From the NCBI GenBank assembly GCA_947628495.1, contig CANRAC010000053.1, positions 1-6,934 on the forward strand: a DNA stretch of 6,934 nt, written 5' to 3'. This document shows positions 1-5,131 of this stretch, one piece after another (within the stretch, counting starts at the first letter, position 1; the number at the start of each line of letters is the position of its first letter). The stretch comes from an uncultured Bacilli bacterium. Its GTDB lineage: Bacteria; Bacillota_I; Bacilli_A; RF39; UBA660. The notes beneath the pieces were generated by a model that was not told the DNA's origin, searched no databases, and saw nothing but the letters and a program-made list of their open reading frames with translations. The position numbers were made by a program, and so were the translations under genes.

Positions 1-28
1 TTTTAAATATCTTAGAAGACATTTAAAA
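1..28. repeat. AT-rich inverted repeat (stem-loop) at window edge
   Basis: Positions 1-8 pair with 21-28 (8 bp, all A-T). After an A9/C20 mismatch, 10-12 pair with 17-19 around the loop TAGA. On the minus strand the mismatch becomes a G-U wobble, so this hairpin is slightly better as minus-strand RNA. It sits at the window edge and may belong to a larger element or to the terminator of a gene outside the window. Function is unknown. Confidence 0.4.
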
Positions 29-34
29 TAAAAT

Positions 35-73
35 GACGCCCGTTAGAAAGAGTAATCTTTTTAACATGGCGTC
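35..73 (+). other. Long GNRA-capped stem-loop, probable structured RNA
   Basis: GACGCC (35-40) pairs with GGCGTC (68-73). After a small internal loop (C41 against A66-T67), positions 42-51 pair with 56-65 over ten base pairs closed by the tetraloop GTAA (52-55). On the plus strand the only non-Watson-Crick pair is G46-U61, an allowed wobble, and the loop is a GNRA tetraloop. On the minus strand the same position is a C/A mismatch and the loop is UUAC. This favours a plus-strand transcript. No known riboswitch or RNA family was recognised. It could be the 3' part of an RNA or 3' UTR that begins before the window. Confidence 0.5.
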
Positions 74-81
74 TGCAACAA

Positions 82-120
82 AAGTGTAGATGCTATTCAT
101 TTAGCACTTACATTTTTATT
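82..120 (+). terminator. Possible intrinsic terminator or 3' hairpin, plus strand
   Basis: AAGTG (82-86) pairs with CACTT (105-109), and TAGATG (87-92) pairs with CATTTA (98-103) around the loop CTATT, with G104 bulged. This makes an 11 bp stem with one G-U wobble (G89-U101) on the plus strand only; on the minus strand it is an A/C mismatch. Three bases after the stem comes T5 (113-117) and then a T-rich stretch. This could end the same plus-strand transcript that carries the 35-73 hairpin. The T-run is short and offset, so termination strength is uncertain. Confidence 0.4.
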
Positions 121-159
121 ATATACTTTCTTTTTTTATTTTACAATTATTTTTTACAT

Positions 160-522
160 TTACTTTTTGTTTCTTCTGTTTAATGTCAAAGTTCTATGCA
201 TATTATCATCATTAATATTATCTAAATTTTGATTTTTGACAGTTGTAGATGTTTTAAGAAGATTGCTTAAACGTTCTGATACTACAAATCTAAAAGGATC
301 CCATTCATCAAAAGTATTAGCATAATCAGTTAAACACTCATGACAGTTTTTAAATTTATGACATCTCCAAGCTGCACTTCCAATCATATCACCCGGAGCA
401 CATAATCCCAATTTTTCCCATTCGGTTACTTTTTCTTCCGGTGTTATTTTTCCTCTTCTATGAATTACCTCTATTTCTTTTTGACTTAAAGGCTTAAATT
501 TTACTGTTGTTACTTCTTTCAT
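160..522 (-). CDS. Small cysteine-rich protein of unknown function
   Basis: This 120-residue soluble protein was not recognised. The ATG at 522 is preceded by AGAAGG five bases upstream, a good ribosome binding site, which supports a real gene. The core (residues about 38-75) has four cysteines, C41, C54, C60 and C63, with H55 and H61. The spacing C-x12-C-x5-C-x2-C would suit a small zinc site, but that is inference. Around it are several Trp and acidic residues (W35, W52, W74) and the run CHECLTDYAN (60-69). The N-terminal third is charged and probably helical. The last 30 residues are Asn-, Thr- and Lys-rich and look disordered. There is no signal peptide or membrane segment. It lies downstream of gpr on the same strand with a gap of about 100 bases and probably has its own promoter. 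Confidence 0.7.
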   Translation of the reverse strand: MKEVTTVKFKPLSQKEIEVIHRRGKITPEEKVTEWEKLGLCAPGDMIGSAAWRCHKFKNCHECLTDYANTFDEWDPFRFVVSERLSNLLKTSTTVKNQNLDNINDDNMHRTLTLNRRNKK

Positions 523-544
523 TATTGCCTTCTTTCTAAAAAAT

Positions 545-573
545 ATTATATACTATGTATATAAAAAAGAAAA
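545..573 (-). promoter_or_regulatory. Weak candidate sigma-A promoter for the cysteine-rich gene
   Basis: On the minus strand a perfect TATAAT lies at 550-545. The hexamer 17 bases upstream is TTTTCT (573-568), a poor match to TTGACA. A start near 538 would give a leader of about 16 bases containing the AGAAGG ribosome binding site. The surrounding DNA is almost pure A/T, so a chance TATAAT is possible. Confidence 0.35.
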
Positions 574-589
574 TATTTTTTACATTTTC
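561..589 (-). terminator. Weak possible terminator downstream of gpr
   Basis: On the minus strand GAAAAT (589-584) pairs with ATTTTC (574-569), followed directly by TTTTTTAT (568-561). The stem is only six base pairs and mostly A-T, so it would be weak. It lies about 35 bases after the gpr stop and overlaps the weak promoter proposed for the next gene. Confidence 0.3.
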
Positions 590-623
590 CTACAAAATAT
601 ATTTAAAAATTTAGTATAAAATC

Positions 624-1364
624 TTATTTCAAAAATAACTCATTCAAGGAACTGGCTATAATATCACTCAATTTATTTATTTCTTCTTCAATATTTAAAG
701 AGCTATACATTCTTTTATTAATATCTATTACGACAGGGACCCCTATGGATATTAATGGAATATTAAAAGTTTTAAAACTAATTTTTCTATTAGTTTTAAT
801 GGCACTGCCGGGAATAATTCCTGTATCCGAAATTTCAATACATCTATTTAAGTTTTTGGGATTATTAGTAGCTAAAGAATCAATAACAATAATAGAGCTT
901 GGTTTTAAAGAATTTACTAACATTTTAATTAGAGCAAAAGAACTTATTCCGGTTTTCCCTATAACTTCCGGAACAAATAAAGCTACTTTGGGAATAGTTA
1001 AAAAATCTACATATTGATTAGTCGCTATTACTTTATTAGTGGTCTTTGGTCCTAATGAATCACATAAAATACTAGAATTACCAAGTCCTATAATTAACGT
1101 AGTACCATAGTTGGAAATAGATTTTTTAAAATGTCTTAAAACTCTTATTATTTCTTTTTTTATTGCTTTAGGATAATTATTTAAAACATTATCCTTAAAA
1201 CAAATTGTAAAATATTGCCCAACATCTCTTTTTAAATATTTTTTCTTTTCCTCATCAACTGCAAAAAAAGTAGTTTTAATATCATTTTTAACACTTTCTT
1301 CCAATTTATAATTATTATTTTTAAAAGTCGATTCTGCTAAATCTAAAAAAAGTTTATTTTTCAT
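624..1364 (-). CDS. gpr: GPR germination protease (spore SASP protease), compact form
   Basis: GPR (peptidase family A25) degrades the small acid-soluble proteins that coat DNA in spores when they germinate. Numbered from the ATG at 1364, the protein has 246 residues. The family signatures are present: the DLAE motif (8-11), GLGN (93-96), then D102 in DSLGP and D162 in VIDSLA. These match the two conserved aspartates of the Bacillus enzyme (Asp127 and Asp193). ISDTGIIPGS (178-187) and IGVPVVID (207-214) follow. Bacillus GPR has about 370 residues. Here the long segment between the IGVP motif and the last helix is almost absent, leaving a compact protein. The ATG has GGTGAG just upstream. An in-frame GTG at 1397 would add 11 residues but has no ribosome binding site. 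The divergent neighbour is rpsT, an adjacency also known in Bacillus. Presence implies sporulation ability or its remnant. Confidence 0.93.
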   Translation of the reverse strand: MKNKLFLDLAESTFKNNNYKLEESVKNDIKTTFFAVDEEKKKYLKRDVGQYFTICFKDNVLNNYPKAIKKEIIRVLRHFKKSISNYGTTLIIGLGNSSILCDSLGPKTTNKVIATNQYVDFLTIPKVALFVPEVIGKTGISSFALIKMLVNSLKPSSIIVIDSLATNNPKNLNRCIEISDTGIIPGSAIKTNRKISFKTFNIPLISIGVPVVIDINKRMYSSLNIEEEINKLSDIIASSLNELFLK

Positions 1365-1404
1365 AATCTCACCAATATTATTTTGGCCGGAAAGCACTTT
1401 TTTA

Positions 1405-1433
1405 TTGCAAAAGTCATAATGTTTTGATAAAAT
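1405..1433 (+). promoter_or_regulatory. Sigma-A-type promoter of rpsT
   Basis: TTGCAA (1405-1410) and TAAAAT (1428-1433) are separated by 17 bases, a good housekeeping promoter. Transcription should start near 1440 and give a leader of about 25 bases that contains the AAGGGAGA ribosome binding site (1451-1458). An upstream in-frame ATG at 1432 overlaps the -10 box, so it cannot be in the message. This helps fix the rpsT start at 1465. Confidence 0.75.
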
Positions 1434-1464
1434 GGATATTGTATTTATGGAAGGGAGATTTTGT

Positions 1465-1728
1465 ATGCCTAATATTAAAAGTTCAAAGAAAGCTGTAAAA
1501 GTTATTGCTAAAAAAACTGATGCTGCTCATGAATATAAAGCTAGAGTTAAAAATTCTATTAAAAATCTAGAAAAAGCAATTGCTGCTAAAGATACAGAAA
1601 AAGCTGAAAAATTAGTTAAAGATGTTCAAAAAAATATTGATAAAGCTGCTAGCAAAGGATTAGTAAAAAAAGGTACTGCTGCTAGACAAAAATCAAGACT
1701 TGTAAACAAAGTTAAAGGTATGAAGTAA
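1465..1728 (+). CDS. rpsT: 30S ribosomal protein S20
   Basis: S20 is a small basic protein that binds 16S rRNA and assists assembly of the 30S subunit. The 87-residue product is typical in length. It begins MPNIKSSKKAVK, like most S20 proteins, is rich in Lys and Ala throughout (three long helices expected), and ends with the family's conserved segment, residues 62-79, containing SKGLVKKGTAARQKSRL. The ATG at 1465 has AAGGGAG seven bases upstream. The longer reading from 1432 starts inside the promoter and is rejected. The gene has its own promoter, and a terminator begins in its last codons, so it is probably monocistronic. It is divergent from gpr. Confidence 0.97.
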   Translation: MPNIKSSKKAVKVIAKKTDAAHEYKARVKNSIKNLEKAIAAKDTEKAEKLVKDVQKNIDKAASKGLVKKGTAARQKSRLVNKVKGMK

Positions 1729-1752
1729 AAATTGATTACTTCATTTTTTTTT
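1720..1752 (+). terminator. Intrinsic terminator of rpsT
   Basis: ATGAAGTAA (1720-1728) pairs perfectly with TTACTTCAT (1736-1744) around a seven-base loop, followed by an uninterrupted T-run (1744-1752). The left arm contains the last two codons and the TAA stop of rpsT, so the terminator is embedded in the end of the gene. Confidence 0.88.
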
Positions 1753-1760
1753 GGTAAAAT
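1732..1760 (+). promoter_or_regulatory. Promoter of the transglutaminase-like gene, nested in the rpsT terminator
   Basis: TTGATT (1732-1737) and TAAAAT (1755-1760) are 17 bases apart. The -35 box lies in the loop and first bases of the right arm of the rpsT terminator, and the T-run forms part of the spacer. A start near 1767 would leave a very short leader of about 14 bases, just enough for the GGTGA ribosome binding site (1772-1776) before the ATG at 1781. Confidence 0.6.
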
Positions 1761-1780
1761 CAAGATAAGATGGTGATGGA

Positions 1781-2692
1781 ATGAAAAAAGTTATCGTACC
1801 TATCGTTTTATGTATTATTCTTTTAATGGTTGCTATATATATTGAACCAATAACTAATACTATAGCCAACGTTTTAGAAAATGAACCAAAAATTGTAATC
1901 GAGCCCAAAAATGCATACTATCGCAATTATGATTTTGAATTTGTTCAACAAACGGAAGATTTTGTCCCTTATAGTTATCAAGGATTATTAAATATAATTT
2001 ATACCATGTTAAATAACGGTTGGCAAAAATTTACTTTCTATTGTCCTGATGAATATACAGAATGTCTAAATGATGTGGAAAGAATTTCGAAAGATAACGT
2101 GTTATTAACAAATATCAACAATTATGTTCATCCTTTTAACAATTTTGATAATATTGTGACAAGTTACTATAAATCTGGTGAAGTAACAATTGAAATAACT
2201 AAATTATATTCCGAAGATGACATAAATAAAATCAATGCTGAAGTTGATAGATTAATAGCCACTTTAATTACCAATGATATGGATGAAGTTACAAAAATAA
2301 AAACCATTCATGATTATATAATTAACAATACTAAATATGATACTCTTCGTAATGACACAAATCAAAGCCCTTACCATTCTAATACGGCGCTCGGGCCTTT
2401 ATTTGAAGGATATGCCATTTGTAGTGGGTATGCTGATGCAATGGAATTATTTTTAGAGAAGTTTGATCTTAAAAGTTTTAAAGTAGCTAGCTCCTTACAT
2501 ATTTGGAATTCGGTTTATATAAATGGTGCTTGGAAACAGCTAGATTTAACATGGGATGATCCAATTACAACTACTAATGAAGATTATTTATATTATAAAT
2601 ATTTTTTAGTAAACGCTAGTGATTTAGCTACTCTAGATACTGAGACTAACCAACACGAATTTGATCGAACAGTCTACTTAGAATTAAAATAA
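1781..2692 (+). CDS. Membrane-anchored transglutaminase-like protein
   Basis: The 303-residue protein starts with two Lys and one hydrophobic segment (residues 4-20). There is no lipobox and no clear signal-peptidase site, so it is probably anchored in the membrane with the rest outside the cell. Residues about 165-265 form a transglutaminase-like (papain-fold) domain. The expected triad is visible: C214 in YAICSGYADA, H240 in SSLHIWNSV, and D255 in QLDLTWDDP. The helix with HDYIINNTKYD (177-187) is also typical of bacterial members. Residues 35-160 form an N-terminal region that was not recognised. Bacterial proteins of this class act as proteases, amidases or cross-linkers, and the substrate cannot be inferred here. 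The ATG at 1781 has GGTGA four bases upstream. It has its own promoter and ends at a shared terminator, so it is probably transcribed alone. Confidence 0.85.
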   Translation: MKKVIVPIVLCIILLMVAIYIEPITNTIANVLENEPKIVIEPKNAYYRNYDFEFVQQTEDFVPYSYQGLLNIIYTMLNNGWQKFTFYCPDEYTECLNDVERISKDNVLLTNINNYVHPFNNFDNIVTSYYKSGEVTIEITKLYSEDDINKINAEVDRLIATLITNDMDEVTKIKTIHDYIINNTKYDTLRNDTNQSPYHSNTALGPLFEGYAICSGYADAMELFLEKFDLKSFKVASSLHIWNSVYINGAWKQLDLTWDDPITTTNEDYLYYKYFLVNASDLATLDTETNQHEFDRTVYLELK

Positions 2693-2719
2693 CATACTCA
2701 TTTTAAAGAGTATGTTTTT
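2691..2719. terminator. Shared bidirectional terminator between convergent genes
   Basis: AACATACTC (2691-2699) pairs with GAGTATGTT (2708-2716) around an eight-base loop, with T2715-2719 following on the plus strand. On the minus strand the same stem is followed by ATTTTAATT. It contains the stop of the plus-strand transglutaminase-like gene (ends 2692) and the TGA of the minus-strand kinase-like gene (2700-2698). The two convergent genes, five bases apart, therefore share one hairpin. Termination should be stronger for the plus direction. Confidence 0.8.
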
Positions 2720-3438
2720 ATATCTTGTAAACTATTGATGTTATCTTCTTTATTTTCTAAAATACAATATAAGAGATCCGAAAACTGAGTATTAAGAAAA
2801 TCATTTAAAAAATTTCTCACCTTATTATTATTAATAACATGATTCGTTATATTATTTCTTACAAAAGCTCGAAAAAACATAACATTAAAGTTTTTAAGAT
2901 TAGCTTTTAGAATATTATCTTTATCCTCTTTTGGTAAAAGCAGATATAAGTCAGTATCTAATATCTTTAAATTTTCGTTTTCTTTTTCCAAAATCATATT
3001 GGCAAATTTAATGTCCTTAATAGCTAAATGATATTCTAAACTTAATCTTATTATTTCTTTTTGAATTTTCTTTATCTCATTATATAATTTTTCTAAATTT
3101 AAGTTTAAAAAAACTTCATTTGTAAAATTATTTCCAATTACTTTCTTGGCTATATAACCATAAAACTGATTTAAATAAAATACTAAATGGGTAGGAAATA
3201 TAAAGGAATCACTTTCTATACAACTATTGACTAAAGCGTTTATTTTATAGTAAAAATCTATAAAATCAAAAGAAATATTTGATATTAATATAGCCTCATT
3301 TATAATTTGAGGATGCCATAATTTAATTATTCTTTTTTCATCTAATTCATAAACTTTGCCACATTGTCCTTCACCTAAACATTGATGAGATGTTATTGCG
3401 GCATATTCTTCTTTAGAAAGTTCCACATATCTATCCAT
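2698..3438 (-). CDS. Kinase-fold protein A (divergent, unknown substrate)
   Basis: The 246-residue soluble protein has the ordered marks of the protein-kinase-like fold. These are a glycine loop G22-x-G24-x2-G27 followed by KVY, K39 in IIKLW as the likely ATP-binding lysine, the catalytic-loop segment KDIKFANMIL with D142 and N147 five residues apart, and D161 in KILDTD as the likely metal-binding Asp. The HRD histidine and a normal DFG are missing. Only about 85 residues follow D161, so the C-lobe is reduced. It resembles kinase-fold protein B (4310-5074) motif by motif, including GKV, KLW and the P-x2-LV-x-Y...GY segment, so the two are probably paralogues. AGGGGG four bases before the ATG is the ribosome binding site and contains part of the miaA TAG stop, suggesting translational coupling. 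It is the last gene of the block. A protein or small-molecule kinase, or a pseudokinase, are all possible. Confidence 0.75.
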   Translation of the reverse strand: MDRYVELSKEEYAAITSHQCLGEGQCGKVYELDEKRIIKLWHPQIINEAILISNISFDFIDFYYKINALVNSCIESDSFIFPTHLVFYLNQFYGYIAKKVIGNNFTNEVFLNLNLEKLYNEIKKIQKEIIRLSLEYHLAIKDIKFANMILEKENENLKILDTDLYLLLPKEDKDNILKANLKNFNVMFFRAFVRNNITNHVINNNKVRNFLNDFLNTQFSDLLYCILENKEDNINSLQDIKTYSLK

Positions 3439-3446
3439 AAATCCCC

Positions 3447-4298
3447 CTACTTTTCTAAATAATCTATAACTTCTTCAATTGTATTTTGAAAATTAGTATA
3501 GTCAACATTAAACCATTTAACGTCCATTTGGTGAGCATACCAAGTATATTGTCTTTTCGCATACTTACGAGATTTTTGTTTAATCATTTCTTTGGCTTCT
3601 TCTAATGATATTTTCTTATCAAAATAAGCATATAGTTCTTTATAGCCAATCGCCGTCATAATTGCTTTACTCCGAATACCTTTATCATAAAAAGACTTAA
3701 CTTCTTCTAATAGTCCTTCATTAAACATTTTGTCTACTCGTTTATTGATAATATTATATAACCTTTCCCGATCTGTTGTAAGGCCAATAAATTTAACATT
3801 CTCATATAATAATTTATCTTTATTGGTTGGATGACTTTTTTTATTTAAAAAGCGAATTAAACGTTTACGATTATGAGGATGAATATCCATATTTTTATCT
3901 TTTATCAAAGCTTTTTTATAAAGTTCTTCGTTAGTTAAATTAGCATATGTTTCATTTGTTTCTTCATCGAAAAATTCATAATCATATAGTAGGGCTTTCA
4001 TATATAAACCTGAACCACCAACTATAATGATATTTTGATCTTTATGTTCTTCTATTACTTTACGACCATCTTTTTGATAATCATATACTGTATAATCTTT
4101 ATTAACGTCGACAAAATCCAATAAATAATGGAGAATATTTTCTTTTTCTTCTTCTTTAATTTTGGCTGTACCAATATTTAAATCTTTATAAACTTGCATA
4201 GCATCGCAATTAATAACAATACCTTTATATTTTTGGGCTAGAGCAATTGACATTTTTGTTTTCCCTACACCAGTTGGACCACAAACACATATAATCAT
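3447..4298 (-). CDS. miaA: tRNA dimethylallyltransferase
   Basis: MiaA transfers a dimethylallyl group to N6 of adenosine 37 in tRNAs that read codons starting with U, which stabilises codon-anticodon pairing. The family motifs are in order: the P-loop GPTGVGKT (7-14), DAMQVYKDLNIGTAK (32-46, with the substrate-binding Asp32), HYLLDFVD (57-64), GGSGLY (94-99), HPHNRKRLIRFL (140-151), AIGYKE (216-221), and the basic tRNA-binding segment RKYAKRQYTW (244-253). At 283 residues it is a little shorter than the usual 300-315. The ATG at 4298 follows GGTGGTGAT, a strong ribosome binding site that overlaps the TAG stop of the kinase-fold gene upstream. miaA is commonly found near mutL in Firmicutes; here two kinase-fold genes surround it. 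Confidence 0.97.
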   Translation of the reverse strand: MIICVCGPTGVGKTKMSIALAQKYKGIVINCDAMQVYKDLNIGTAKIKEEEKENILHYLLDFVDVNKDYTVYDYQKDGRKVIEEHKDQNIIIVGGSGLYMKALLYDYEFFDEETNETYANLTNEELYKKALIKDKNMDIHPHNRKRLIRFLNKKSHPTNKDKLLYENVKFIGLTTDRERLYNIINKRVDKMFNEGLLEEVKSFYDKGIRSKAIMTAIGYKELYAYFDKKISLEEAKEMIKQKSRKYAKRQYTWYAHQMDVKWFNVDYTNFQNTIEEVIDYLEK

Positions 4299-4309
4299 TT
4301 TATCACCAC

Positions 4310-5074
4310 CTAGACATTACGAAAATCGCCCATAGTTTTAACTTTTATATGAGTATTTGTTTCTAATTCACTTTTAATCTTGGCTAAAAAAACTGATAAT
4401 TTTTCGTTTTGATTTTCTTGCATTAAATAATAAGCTGTTTTTAAATTAGCATTACTATCAATAAAGTTTTTAAGATTTTCAGTTAAAATTTGTTCTAATA
4501 AAACATTTCTAATTTCATCAATATTATGCTTATATAAATCATTAAAATTTTCCTCAGATTTTTGCCATGGATCAGGATCTATAAGAGCAAACGAAACTAT
4601 TTTATGTTTTTGTAAAACCATTAAGTTTTTAGCATGAACATCATTAAGTTTAAACCCTTCTTTAGAAAATATTAACAATTCTTTTTCAAATCTTTTTAAT
4701 CCTAAAAGAAATGCTTTAAATAATAAAAGATCACTTAATATATCTAAATTACGTCCTCTAAAGTATAAGAGTAAATAACCCACTATTTCTTGATTGTAAA
4801 TAACTAAGTTTTTAGGAATAAAAATATAGCGATAAGAATATTTTGCTTCTATTAAACTTTTAATATTATGAACATATTCTTCTTTTATTTCGGGACTAAG
4901 CTCCCAAATTGAATCATGATCATACCATAATTTCATAACATGTTTATTATCATAAGCTACCACTTTACCATCGTTACCATGACCAGTGGAAATGCCATCT
5001 ATAATTCGTCCAACTTCGGGAGCATTTTTATAGTAAGAATATTCTCCCGAAGTTAGTATAACATCCTTTTTCAT
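4310..5074 (-). CDS. Kinase-fold protein B (divergent, unknown substrate)
   Basis: The 254-residue soluble protein has kinase-fold marks. These are a glycine loop G31-x-G33-x2-G36 followed by KVV, K48 in VMKLW, a hinge-like stretch FIPKNLVIYNQEIVGYLLLY (85-104), the catalytic-loop segment LNDVHAKNLMV with D145 and N150, and DPD (166-168) where DFG would be. The tail after D166 is short (about 88 residues) and helical. The DPD motif and reduced C-lobe are more like small-molecule kinases of the aminoglycoside-phosphotransferase type than classic Ser/Thr kinases, but overall similarity is too low to assign a family. It is the likely paralogue of kinase-fold protein A on the other side of miaA. 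The ATG at 5074 has AAGGGG eight bases upstream. A promoter with a perfect -35 box lies in the 57-base gap after mutL, so this gene may head a three-gene operon. Confidence 0.75.
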   Translation of the reverse strand: MKKDVILTSGEYSYYKNAPEVGRIIDGISTGHGNDGKVVAYDNKHVMKLWYDHDSIWELSPEIKEEYVHNIKSLIEAKYSYRYIFIPKNLVIYNQEIVGYLLLYFRGRNLDILSDLLLFKAFLLGLKRFEKELLIFSKEGFKLNDVHAKNLMVLQKHKIVSFALIDPDPWQKSEENFNDLYKHNIDEIRNVLLEQILTENLKNFIDSNANLKTAYYLMQENQNEKLSVFLAKIKSELETNTHIKVKTMGDFRNV

Positions 5075-5101
5075 TCCAATTACCCCTTTAATTTTCTTAG
5101 T

Positions 5102-5130
5102 ATATTACTATTATTTTTCTATTTTGTCAA
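5102..5130 (-). promoter_or_regulatory. Candidate sigma-A promoter for the kinase B-miaA-kinase A operon
   Basis: On the minus strand a perfect TTGACA (5130-5125) begins one base after the mutL TGA. TAATAT (5107-5102) lies 17 bases further on and matches the -10 consensus at four of six positions. Transcription would start near 5095, with the ribosome binding site AAGGGG about ten bases on. No terminator hairpin is visible after mutL, so read-through from mutL is also likely. Confidence 0.6.
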
Positions 5131-5131
5131 A

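Noticed and set aside
35..109. Hairpin pair resembling domains V and VI of a group II intron (GNRA loop and 2-base bulge, then a hairpin with a bulge)
   Set aside because: The stem lengths are wrong (6 + 10 bp instead of a long lower and short upper stem), the catalytic AGC triad is missing, and the bulged base of the second hairpin is G, not A.
745..1017. 90-residue hydrophobic open frame on the plus strand
   Set aside because: It lies wholly inside gpr on the opposite strand, where the conserved GPR motifs explain the sequence.
1365..1397. GTG start that would extend GPR by 11 residues
   Set aside because: No ribosome binding site precedes it, whereas the ATG at 1364 has GGTGAG. It is kept only as a minor alternative, because it would lengthen the short pro-sequence.
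1428..1434. CATTTTA on the minus strand as a sigma-G -10 box for gpr
   Set aside because: It fits the -10 pattern, but no matching -35 box lies 17-18 bases upstream. The bases also form the rpsT -10 box on the other strand.
1432..1464. Upstream in-frame ATG that would extend S20 by 11 residues
   Set aside because: The ATG overlaps the -10 box of the promoter, and the proper start at 1465 has a strong ribosome binding site and the canonical S20 N-terminus.
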